From the NCBI RefSeq assembly GCF_009797935.1, contig NZ_VOLC01000017.1:62001-126000 (forward strand): a stretch of DNA of 64,000 nucleotides, given 5' to 3'. This document shows, in pieces, positions 44,246 through 54,300 of the stretch (position 1 is the first letter of the stretch; each line of letters opens with the position of its first letter). The notes below the pieces were generated by a model. It was not told where the DNA came from, did no database searches, and was given only the letters and a program-made list of their open reading frames with translations. The DNA is from Lunatibacter salilacus. Its GTDB lineage: Bacteria; Bacteroidota; Bacteroidia; Cytophagales; Cyclobacteriaceae. The position numbers and the translations under genes are program-made.

Positions 44246-44750
44246 TTGCTATGTGAAATACATAAGGCCAATTGTCTAGCTTGAAATTTCAAAGGATATT
44301 TGGTTTCATAAAAAAATAATGTGTGGGCTGAAATTAAAATATCAGTATTAAACCCAATAATATGGATAAAAAAGTCAGCGCCCAATAAAATAAAAAGGCC
44401 TCTTTATAAAATAGAATATGCTTAAATTTGAGCTTTTCCTCATCCACTAGGTATGTGATTAAATTAAGACTGCCACCCAAGTGAGAAAGGCAAAATTCTT
44501 AGATTTATGGACAATGTCATCCAGGTTTTTGATAATATCTTGGATGTTATTGAGTTATTTTAGAATAATTTGGTGGTGTTGGAGTCGGATTTTATAATAT
44601 CTTTAATTTAAACCTAAAATATTCGATTTATTTGTAAAGCAGGAAGAGATTCTAATTTGAGTAGAAATTGACTTTTATTCTGAAATAGGAACTTGTAATG
44701 AGATGGAGGAAAGTTTTCATTCTCTCTGGTGATTTGAGAATTAGTACACA
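44246..44750. other. 505-base gap between exported protein and giant effector
   Basis: AT-rich. No gene, terminator or RNA was recognised. Confidence 0.4.
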
Positions 44751-47700
44751 TTATGTTTTGTAGTCCGGATTAGGGCCTTCTTTACTGAAACCGACGACTT
44801 TGTAAAAATTGCGACCAAATCGTGCCAAATGCTTCATACTCGCATATTTCACTTCTGTATCTTGTTTATCCAAAGCAAAAGGTAATACAAATTCTCCATC
44901 TATTTTTGATGACCATTTGCGACCAAGGGCATTGATCTTTTTATTAAGCGGCCATAGATTTGTAAAAACATCCTCACCACCGTATTGCAAATCCATAACA
45001 TGATCAACTTCTAAGTCAAGGTCACTTAATCGGTTACCAGCCTTTGCAAATTCCTCCCTGAATTTGTCGGAGTTTCTACGAGAAGCGGTTTTTGGTTCTC
45101 CGGTATATTTTAGGGGCTCTTTGCGAACAAAATTTTTATTCCAATATTTATTCATATCCACACCAGGATGGAATGAATCATCCGAATTAGGTAGTCTTGA
45201 TAAAGCCATTGGCCAATTTTTACCTTTATACACTATCGGATCGCGGTAATCTTTCCGTTCTTTATACCAAAGTATAGGAATTGGATCATCTTGTAAACCT
45301 GTATGTAATTCAGGTAATTTGTACGCCAGGATGCCTTTAACAATTTTTTCTTTTAATTCAAATTTATTACTTTTGAATGGCTCTTCTCCCCACTTTAAGG
45401 TAAACAAATAACCTTTAATTCGGTTTTTTAACTCATTATCTCTTGGACGATTTCTTATCCTTCTGAATATTGAGTGGTTTTTTAATAAATTAAGAATCTC
45501 ATTCCAGATAGAATCGGAAGTGACTAAAGGTAGCAGCAAACGATAGTATGTAATTGAAAAACGCGGTGGAGGCCTTCTTGCATTTTTAGGGTCCCATTTT
45601 CCTCTCCAGTCAATCTTGATCCCGATACCTGTTTTGGCCAATAAAAATCCTTCTAGGAGCCTTACGAAAGTTTTTACGTCCAGCTGATAAGTTTTGCTCT
45701 TTGGTTTTTTCTTTAGTGAGCGTCCGGCCAATACCAATATCTCATTGAGGTTTATACCTTTTATGCTATTTTTAACAGGGACTTTGAGACCAGCCATATA
45801 CCCTGGGAATTTAGGGTTTGAATAATCATAATTATCAGTTAGCCAAATGGCCAAATTTCCCCAAATAGCTGCTGCACTTTTGTAAGGGGGCGTGAGAAAT
45901 TTTGGATTTTTAGCTTGCAAAATTGCTTCTTTTTCTGTTCTTTCCTTTTCATCAGATAAAGATTCAAAGCTGGTCAGTTCCTCCAGAAGTCTGGCAAATG
46001 TGTTGGATGACAAACCTGCCGGTTGAAGGCCATCTGAATGAGTTTGTTCAAGCTCAGAAAATTCATTCGGTGAAAGTTTATTGGCTAATTTTTCGCCTTG
46101 TCCTGCTTCTTGTTCGAGGCTCGGATCGAGGTTGAGGCCTGTATGAGGCTTTCCTGGTACAGGTTGTTGGGGATGTGCTTGCCTTATTGGGCGATTGCCG
46201 GTCTGCTGAATGACGTGAGTTAGCTCATGGAAGAGGATATTTTTGGATCCATTACTATTTGGATCATGGTTGGAAGCAAAATAGATGTGACTTCCAGAAG
46301 TGAGTGCAGCAGCACCGAGACTTTCGGTGATTTGATTGGCTTTTTGGTCCTTGTGAAACCGAACATGTCCGAAATCCTGGCCAAATCGTTCTTCTGCATC
46401 AATTCTAGTTTTTTTGTTGAGGGGTTCCCCTGAATGAACCTGGTCAAATCCTTTAAGGATTGCAGTTTCGAGCGGGATTCTCGTCAAATAAGGCTGTACT
46501 TCGTCACCTTCATCAGATTCTATTTCCACACCTGAAAAACCAATTTCTTCAAGAATATCCTCTCCAGCATATTCTTTTATTTTTGATTTTAGTTGATCCC
46601 AGATTTCACCTTGTACATCATTGAGAGCTTCCTGTAATTTTTCTACGACTTCACTTTTCCAAAGTATGTTGGGATCTATACCTTTGCTGCTCATCCAGGA
46701 CCAAATCAAAGAAGCTAAATAATCATCAGCATCAAGAAGTTTTATAGCTTCATGTGCTACTTGAAGTTTTTTAGATCTCATGGCCATATTCAAAACTATA
46801 TTAAGCGTCAACTGAACTACCTGTGACATATCAATTATTTCTTTGGGTAGACTGACGGGGGAGAACTCATTTAAGGTTTCACTTAGACTGTTGGCAAATT
46901 CCCTTTTTTCTGAGTCCAATAAGTTTAAATCATCTTGTGAGCTCCTAGGTTCACCGAAACCTTGTATCTTATTGATTATTTTTTGAACCCAATGAATAAG
47001 GGTTGGATGACCCAGTATCCAGTTACGTATAATGCTGAAGCGTGTGGACACCCTTTCCCGCATATTAGATAAGCTGTCGAAGAGCCGTTTTCCAGCTCCA
47101 AAGATGCTGCCTGCCAAATCAACGATTCTTCCGAATGGACCGGTTTTCCGACTTTGGCTTTTTCTTTTTTCTTTTGGTGTTTCTTGTTTATTAATATCTT
47201 GTTTAATACCTTTTCCTCCTAGAAACAGGAACAGGATCATTTCTTCAGGTTTTGCAAGTTCTTGAATTTCGGTTTTTAATTTGAAAAAATATTCCCGAGG
47301 ATAATCAAGGAGCACATGCACCAAATCGTCAGCGCCTTTTAAAGCTTCTGTTATGCCATCTGCCAAAATGGTCGCATCAACAACCAGTCCTATACCAGGA
47401 ATATATTGCATTTTCTCAACTACAGATACGATATTTTTGCTCAACCACTTCATATAATTACCAGCAGCCAAAAAGTCAAGTTTTAAAGTCATATTGTTTA
47501 GAAACTTGATGGTATCTCCATTCTTTTTATCATAGCTTATAATTTCTTCCTTTCCATCGATCAAAAGCTTGAACAGTTCTATCGGATTTTCGCTTTCACC
47601 GTGATCTACTCCACCTATCATGATTATGGGTAGGTATGTGTTTGGTATTGAGTCAGAAAAAGGGTCTCTCCAATGGTATCCGAAAGGTGGATGGTATTTA

Positions 47701-50700
47701 AAGTCCGTCATAACCTCGACCAGTTCAAACACCTGCTCTTTGAAAAAAAAAGGATTACCGGGTTCTAATAGCTTAATGCCCTTTAGGGTTTTCAATAAAG
47801 GAGGATTTCCGATTTTGCCTTCAAATCCGAAATTAACTTGAAGCTCTTTTAGTACTTTATGGAACGCTTCTACTACTGATTTAATCTGAGTTATTTCTTC
47901 TGAAAAGCGTTGAAAATCCAATTGGTTATTATTTGCTATTCGCAGGGCCGCTTCCAGCAAAGGCAAATATTTCCCGATAATAATATTCCTCCTTTTAAAA
48001 TCAATTTCAAGCGCTTTCAGAAGAGCCTTTGGAAAATTGGATCCCAACTCAAAAATAAGCTTGGAAGTTTCATATGCCTTTATATCATTATCATTTGAAA
48101 GAACTATATCTCTTCTGAAAGTGAAGAGATCTGAAAATGCTTCGTTTAAATCATCGCTGATAGCTTCATAATTTCTCGTTGCTATCCTTGATATTTTGTT
48201 GACCGGTTCTAATCTTTGGTTTTGAATTCGTCTGATCCAGTTAAATCTGTCTTCACTAAGTGCAAAATTAAAAGTCTCCTTTGTTTCCTCTTGAATTTTC
48301 TTTTCAAACTCCTCAAGCCAAGATCCCCTATGTCTATCTCGTAAGGTTGTTATTATAGAAAACTCTTTTTTATTTTTATTCCTTTCACGTTCTACTGCGT
48401 AAAGAACTCCCCTTTTTCTGTAAAATTCTTTTATATCCTGCTCTATCCACTCTTTCCTCGGATCGGGAATTGTCCATAATTCTGGTCTCCTCAAGACGTT
48501 AACCTTATGATAAGAATCATCCTGATTGGCTAAAAATAATCTGCCGTTATTTGCCATATCCTCCTTATCAAACTGTGCGGTTCTCTCATGACCGTAAATA
48601 AGCTGTTGGAATGGGTAACGTTTGGAATTGTCTACGAACTTTTCATCATTAAACCGATAGGCAAATTTCTTTATAATGTACTGCCGGGGCTTAATTTTCT
48701 CCCATACTTCCGACTTTCCTTTTAAAATGAAAGAATCGTAACCGGAAATATTATCAATGTTCCTAAGATCCGTCAACCAATTGGCTAATTCTCGATCATA
48801 CATTAACATTATTAGCTTAGAAAACTCAATTGCACTGTACTGACCGGCGTAGCTTGTCTTCAGTTCTATGCCTCCTGTCATTCTTGATTGAAACGTTTTT
48901 AATGGATCATGCAATTTCTGTTCTACCCATTCTCCTACAAGGATTAGATTGAGTTCATTTTTGTTGTTCGCAAACAACAAAGGATTGACAAGATTCATAA
49001 GTTCTTTCCAATCCATAGTTAGTGCGAGTCGACGTACTCTAAACGCAGCGTGAATCTGTAAATAATCAAGATAATCTTGATAATTAACTATTCCATCTAT
49101 TAATGATTTATCTAATACATCGTCTTTTAGCTTTTTTGAGATAGAATTGACTAAAATTTGAACAATTCCGTAAGCCATCGCCTTTTCGTATTGGCTTTCA
49201 TTATTTTCTTCATTCTCTCCACCTTTCAGCCACACCTTTAGAGCATCATCTCGGTTGGACTGTAATTTCGTATCTATCCTTTGTAAATTATCCCTCAAAT
49301 CTTCGATAATTTGATCTAAATCCTGCATTACAACATTGTCTGCGTCAAGCCCTTGTTTGAATAGATTTGTTCTATTAAGGACCTGCCTTAATTCCTTAAC
49401 GTCTTCGTTATCTTTAATTATTTCGACTAATTCCGTTGGCAAATCCCGTTGAGATATTGTACGAGCATATAATGAACTGTTCAACCTGCTTCGTTGGGAG
49501 TCCAGTGAAGAATCAAAACTTTGAGCTTTGTTTACCAATTTTTCGATTTCACCAGCCATATAGTGTTTTAGTTGGGCTGGTTCGTCTTCTTCACCATTTT
49601 TTCGAAAGTGAACGATAAGATTTAAAAGGTTATTTATAATATTGTCTTTATATACTGATTCCTTCTTGGAAGCTTCAACAAAAAGAGGTAAACTGTTTTT
49701 TAATATACCATCCACTTCTAGGATCAGTTCATAACCTAAAATGAAAGCTTCGTTTTCGTTTTGTAGCTTCTGAAAATCCCAATCTTTGACTGGCGTAACA
49801 AATTCTGAGGGCTTGTCTAAATCCGCGTATTCGCCAGGAAATTCATCGACCGGATTAACTATTAGGTCAGCTATTCGATTTAGTAAAATATTAATCCAAT
49901 CATTGTAACGCTTTTGTTTGATGAGTTGTTTGATGAGTTCCTTTCGAAATCTCTTTCCTTTTGAAGAGATATCATTAAATATATATTCGTACATCTCACG
50001 TCGAAAAGAGGAAGTCTTTAAAGCAAATGCTCCAACAATAAGCTGCTTGGCAGCAGTTTTGTACTGTTTGGAGTCTTTCATCAGATCATACAAAAAACTG
50101 CGGACCTCACGAGGAAATTTATTCTTAGGGCTATAATTACCATTTTCTATCTCACTTGCAAGCAGTTGGGGGGTTAGGCCATCTTTTTGGATACGTTCTT
50201 CCAATTGAGCAATGAATTCATTTAGCGCTGTACTTGTCTGCCTTTGGCTGGAGTTTTGGAGCAAGTGGGGATTTTTGGTAGCAGTTATGTTTTCACTCAA
50301 TGTTTTACGTTGGATCAAAGACAATGAATTTTGTTGCTGAACCACGTGGGTCAATTCGTGGGCCAGGAGATGCCTTCCTTCAGGAGAGTCCGGTGCATAT
50401 TCTCCAAAATTGAAAAAAATATCTGACCCATTTGTAAAGGCTCGCGCATTCAATTTCTGAGTCATATCTGCTGCTGAGGAATTGGTATGCACCCTAACAT
50501 TACTGAAATCTGTACCTATTGACCGGCTCATGAATCTCTGAATAGCACTAGGGAGTGGATGACCTTGACCCCTTGCCTCTGAAAGTTGAATAGCAATGGA
50601 TTGTGAGTCAACCGTCCCACTGTTTTGTTCTTTGCGTTGCACTGTTTCTTCCTCCTCGCAATCAGCACATTTGCGCTGAATGCAATTTAGCGGCTTCAGA

Positions 50701-51047
50701 GAAAGAAAGTTATGTGACTCGATTTCCGGCATGCGCATGACCCGATCAGCCATTGCATCAGCTTCCTGTTCATACTTATCCCCAGGTTTATTGATTTTTA
50801 ATTTTGGTTGTATCTTTTCGTCCCTTCCTGGAAGGATAGGAATCTTATTGAAGTTAAATGAGTTATGAACTGGTTTGGAAGGATTGTCGCCGGCCGAACC
50901 ATCCACATTTACATTATGGTAGGGCTTTTCAAAATGGACCGCCTCTTTGCGCTTCTGTTCCAAATCAACCTCCTGCTTGTTCCAGACGGCTGGAGAACTG
51001 CCATTGGACTGTTTGGTGGGGGTGTTTTGAAGAACTGTTGAATGCAT
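44751..51047 (-). CDS. Giant eCIS-associated protein with two DUF4157 domains and HNH-like C terminus
   Basis: The protein has 2098 residues. After a disordered N terminus, residues about 85-240 form a DUF4157 (eCIS core) domain. It includes the Cys-rich CIQRKCADCEEEETVQRK (about 120-137), FSNVRVHTNSSAADM and HLLAHELTHVVQQ (HExxH about 230). A long helical region follows, with a hydrophobic IPGIGLVVDATILADGI segment (about 1220). A second DUF4157 domain (about 1540-1620) has GHVRFHKDQKANQI and LFHELTHVIQQ. The C terminus (about 1960-2060) has LEVDHVMDLQYGGEDVFTNL and WPLNKKINALG, an HNH/endonuclease VII-like signature. DUF4157 marks cargo associated with contractile injection systems, so a nuclease effector loaded into the particle is the leading inference. 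Confidence 0.83.
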   Translation of the reverse strand: MHSTVLQNTPTKQSNGSSPAVWNKQEVDLEQKRKEAVHFEKPYHNVNVDGSAGDNPSKPVHNSFNFNKIPILPGRDEKIQPKLKINKPGDKYEQEADAMADRVMRMPEIESHNFLSLKPLNCIQRKCADCEEEETVQRKEQNSGTVDSQSIAIQLSEARGQGHPLPSAIQRFMSRSIGTDFSNVRVHTNSSAADMTQKLNARAFTNGSDIFFNFGEYAPDSPEGRHLLAHELTHVVQQQNSLSLIQRKTLSENITATKNPHLLQNSSQRQTSTALNEFIAQLEERIQKDGLTPQLLASEIENGNYSPKNKFPREVRSFLYDLMKDSKQYKTAAKQLIVGAFALKTSSFRREMYEYIFNDISSKGKRFRKELIKQLIKQKRYNDWINILLNRIADLIVNPVDEFPGEYADLDKPSEFVTPVKDWDFQKLQNENEAFILGYELILEVDGILKNSLPLFVEASKKESVYKDNIINNLLNLIVHFRKNGEEDEPAQLKHYMAGEIEKLVNKAQSFDSSLDSQRSRLNSSLYARTISQRDLPTELVEIIKDNEDVKELRQVLNRTNLFKQGLDADNVVMQDLDQIIEDLRDNLQRIDTKLQSNRDDALKVWLKGGENEENNESQYEKAMAYGIVQILVNSISKKLKDDVLDKSLIDGIVNYQDYLDYLQIHAAFRVRRLALTMDWKELMNLVNPLLFANNKNELNLILVGEWVEQKLHDPLKTFQSRMTGGIELKTSYAGQYSAIEFSKLIMLMYDRELANWLTDLRNIDNISGYDSFILKGKSEVWEKIKPRQYIIKKFAYRFNDEKFVDNSKRYPFQQLIYGHERTAQFDKEDMANNGRLFLANQDDSYHKVNVLRRPELWTIPDPRKEWIEQDIKEFYRKRGVLYAVERERNKNKKEFSIITTLRDRHRGSWLEEFEKKIQEETKETFNFALSEDRFNWIRRIQNQRLEPVNKISRIATRNYEAISDDLNEAFSDLFTFRRDIVLSNDNDIKAYETSKLIFELGSNFPKALLKALEIDFKRRNIIIGKYLPLLEAALRIANNNQLDFQRFSEEITQIKSVVEAFHKVLKELQVNFGFEGKIGNPPLLKTLKGIKLLEPGNPFFFKEQVFELVEVMTDFKYHPPFGYHWRDPFSDSIPNTYLPIIMIGGVDHGESENPIELFKLLIDGKEEIISYDKKNGDTIKFLNNMTLKLDFLAAGNYMKWLSKNIVSVVEKMQYIPGIGLVVDATILADGITEALKGADDLVHVLLDYPREYFFKLKTEIQELAKPEEMILFLFLGGKGIKQDINKQETPKEKRKSQSRKTGPFGRIVDLAGSIFGAGKRLFDSLSNMRERVSTRFSIIRNWILGHPTLIHWVQKIINKIQGFGEPRSSQDDLNLLDSEKREFANSLSETLNEFSPVSLPKEIIDMSQVVQLTLNIVLNMAMRSKKLQVAHEAIKLLDADDYLASLIWSWMSSKGIDPNILWKSEVVEKLQEALNDVQGEIWDQLKSKIKEYAGEDILEEIGFSGVEIESDEGDEVQPYLTRIPLETAILKGFDQVHSGEPLNKKTRIDAEERFGQDFGHVRFHKDQKANQITESLGAAALTSGSHIYFASNHDPNSNGSKNILFHELTHVIQQTGNRPIRQAHPQQPVPGKPHTGLNLDPSLEQEAGQGEKLANKLSPNEFSELEQTHSDGLQPAGLSSNTFARLLEELTSFESLSDEKERTEKEAILQAKNPKFLTPPYKSAAAIWGNLAIWLTDNYDYSNPKFPGYMAGLKVPVKNSIKGINLNEILVLAGRSLKKKPKSKTYQLDVKTFVRLLEGFLLAKTGIGIKIDWRGKWDPKNARRPPPRFSITYYRLLLPLVTSDSIWNEILNLLKNHSIFRRIRNRPRDNELKNRIKGYLFTLKWGEEPFKSNKFELKEKIVKGILAYKLPELHTGLQDDPIPILWYKERKDYRDPIVYKGKNWPMALSRLPNSDDSFHPGVDMNKYWNKNFVRKEPLKYTGEPKTASRRNSDKFREEFAKAGNRLSDLDLEVDHVMDLQYGGEDVFTNLWPLNKKINALGRKWSSKIDGEFVLPFALDKQDTEVKYASMKHLARFGRNFYKVVGFSKEGPNPDYKT

Positions 51048-51079
51048 ATAAAAGTGACTACTTCCCCATTTTGGTTTTC

Positions 51080-51370
51080 CTATCCTGCATGCGTTTCGGT
51101 AGATTGGCTCTTCAGGTCCTTGACCAGGGCAGTGTATTTTTTGATTTCGGCCTCGTATTCCTTTGATACCCTGGCTTTGGCTTCTTTAAGGGCCTTGATT
51201 TTTGATTCATAGGATGCCAGGGCCTCCTTTTGTGCTTCCTGAATATTGCCTTCAAATTTTGACTTATAGGTCTCCTGAAGTTCTTGAAGGTTTTTCAAAA
51301 CCTCTTCATCCAATTCCAAGTCCCGTCTGAGAATGGGGAGGTCTTTCTTGCTTATCTTTACTTTTGCCAT
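51080..51370 (-). CDS. Small coiled-coil protein between effector and beta-helix genes
   Basis: This 96-residue protein is almost wholly charged helix: LELDEEVLKNLQELQETYKS, then IQEAQKEALASYESKIKALK and further Lys/Glu heptads. It has no signal peptide, TM or Cys. It starts 22 bases after the beta-helix gene stop and ends 32 bases before the giant effector start, so it is part of the same transcript. Position suggests an adaptor or chaperone for the effector, or a structural component; the sequence alone does not decide. I recognise no family. Confidence 0.65.
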   Translation of the reverse strand: MAKVKISKKDLPILRRDLELDEEVLKNLQELQETYKSKFEGNIQEAQKEALASYESKIKALKEAKARVSKEYEAEIKKYTALVKDLKSQSTETHAG

Positions 51371-51392
51371 GACGGAGAATTTTTATGTTTGA

Positions 51393-54300
51393 TTAAAATT
51401 GGAGGGTATTGATTATTTGTTGGTTTATGCCAGCCCCAGTAATGGGGTCGCTGACTACATTGCTGTTTGCCATGACAAATCCGCCATAGCCAAGTGAGAC
51501 AGCACTGTCCGATACAGCACAACTTACAAAGTTGTTGGAGAAAATACTCAAGCTCAGGTGTATCTGTACTATAGGGCCGTTAAGTGTTGTCTCAAAATGA
51601 TTTTGACTGATGACTGCCTTGCTGTCCAGTCCCCAGAATCTCGAAAAATTACCAAATACAACGCTTGTGTAATTTCCAATTTCCAATGCTAGGGTGTTTG
51701 ACCCCTTGATGATATTGTTGGAAATTTGGATATCCTCATTTAGCGGAATGTTGGGAGAATTCGCTGGGTAAAAACGAATGGGCACATGGATGATAGCATG
51801 ATTTGACCTTCTTTGGTCTATGCCCCAATTATCGGTAAACTGATTATCCACAATCTGGATTTCGTTGATTTGTTCAGCATAAAATGCCCCATAGCCGAAG
51901 ACGTTTGCGCCTTCTGTCATGACCCTTGCGTTATTGAGGATACGGTTTCCAATAATCTGCGTCTTGCTGGTACTGCTAAGTACTATGGCTGCATGACTCC
52001 ACCAGGGTTCATGGTCACCAGGCAATGGAGTGAAACAATCATGGATATGGTTTCCAGCAATGCGAAGATTGTTAACAGATTGCACATGCCTTTGCACTGC
52101 AATCCCATTTAGGGTCATATTGGCGATTTCATTGCCTTCTATCACCATTCCATTGATAGTGGAGGCAATTTCAATTCCATTTTTCACTCCACCAATGATG
52201 GTATTCCTGATGATGTCTATCTCATGTAGTTCCTTGTCCATCAGGTCATTGTGTATAATAATAAAAATTCCACCATTTGGCAATAATCCTTGTTGGATGT
52301 CCAAATAAGCGTGGATGGTATTATTTACGATGGAACAACCACGGGTCATAATCTGTATACCCCATGAACTATCGGAGTGCTGGTTTTCGATCCCAATGGT
52401 ATTTACTACATTATCCAAAACCTCACATTGGGGCATGCCTACTATTATTCCAGATCCTACTACAGTTATCGAGTTGCGTTGAATGATTCGCTGTATCCTC
52501 CTTTGCCGTTCTAATTGTCTCAACTCTTCTGGAGGTGTGTTGCCCATGATAGCAATCCCTGCTCTCTTGCCTCCTGTAATGGAATTGTCCATCAACGTCA
52601 AATCCATTAGGATTAGAGCCGGACCAGATAGATGTATACCGACCTCGCCAGCGTAGATGGTATTATTATCAATTTGAATGTTTTGCATTAAATGAAACTC
52701 TCTGTTACCAATTGTTGCTATTCCTGTCTGTTGGGAGGTAATTCTATTGTTGGTGATGGTGAGGCCATTACCAATTTTTCCAAGAAACACAATTCCTTGT
52801 TGCCCTGACACCATAAGGTTGTTGTCTATTGAAGCGCTATTAAATAAGTCCATCTCAATCCCCTCTGATTTAGCTAAAATCAGGTTCTTGTCTATGCTAC
52901 ATTCGATAGCTGCATGGGTTAGGATCCCGGACTGACCCAAGAGAATATTGTCGGTAATGTTGACATCAACTACTGTTCCTACAAGCTTAATAATATGTCC
53001 CAGTGACCTTTCCAACCCATCCAATGCTCCAAATGCATCTGCTCCAACCGAACTTGCTTTGACTATTCTTGAGCTAAGCTCGTGAGCCGATACCCTCAGA
53101 TAAGATTCCAAATTGACCACAGCCACAGTGTTTCCTGTACTTACATCATCAAAGGATAAATCATCTTCCTGATCCTCTACGTCTACCTCTTCTATAGCAT
53201 AGAGACCGCTGTCTATTGCTACTTTAAATAGTGATTTTGGAAAGAACGGCTTGCCCAATAAACCCTTATTGAATCCCAACAACAGGTTTTCAATACAATC
53301 AACTCCTACCATTACAGGATTTTCTGCTTGGAAAATGCCGTTTTCAAGCACAAAAGCAATGTTTTGTGCCATTCTGGCATTCATGTGCAAGTTAAGATCC
53401 TGTTCCGCTGTACTGTCGTACCTTATGCCAATCCTGCCCAGAATCAAGTTGTCATACAGATTTGTATTGATGGTAAGCCCCTGAAAGGTGACAACGCCGT
53501 TGGGCTCCTTCGTTCCTGCGCCAATCAAAAGGCAATCGTGCAGGGTGAAGAAAAGACAGTTTACCACATCAACCACTTTCCCACCATCCCCAGAAGTAGA
53601 AATGCACCACAAATCATGGATATCAATGTCCCAGGATCCGCTGACCTGAAAAACTATGCTGTTTTCTGGACTACTTGCTTTATTGATGATGACTGGCTTG
53701 CCTTCGCAGCCTTTTATAGTGATGTCCCTACCGGTTACAGTTATAGGTTGGTCAATTACATATACCCCCGGTTTGATGCAGACGGTTCCAGGGCCTCCAT
53801 TCAGGGAGTCAACGGCTAATTGTATATCCTGAAATTCTTCGTCTTCTCCTACAGTGACGGTGCAGCAGCCCCCACCCATTCTTGTTGGTGGGAGCTCCGT
53901 CAATGGTGGAAACTCAGGCCTACAGTCTTCTATTTCAACGCCACCGCCTACAAGCCCTGTCACCATCCCCAGGCGGCAATAATGATGCTTCACTCCCATG
54001 GGCGCTTCCTTGTCCAGGATTTCTATTTCCCCCGTCAGGGTCCTGGCAGAAAAACACCAGTAGTCGCCCGTTTTGAACTCTGTTCCTGAAAACTCAATTT
54101 CGATACCATCTTCCAGTTGGTAGCTGGCGCCAGTCACTATATCCGTCAATTCGTCTGGGCGTTGGTTGCTCGTGTCCCATCGTCTGATTTTTGGCAATGG
54201 CCTGTCCCTATGCAAAGTGACATTGGTATCAAGGGTAAGTAAATTTCCCTCCACCTTTAATACTTGGGCGAATGTTCCACGGCTGTCATCACTAAGGTCG

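Noticed and set aside
44809-50868. Plus-strand ORFs of 60-77 codons opposite the giant effector
   Set aside because: They are antisense to a continuous 2098-codon frame with recognisable domains, and none has a motif.
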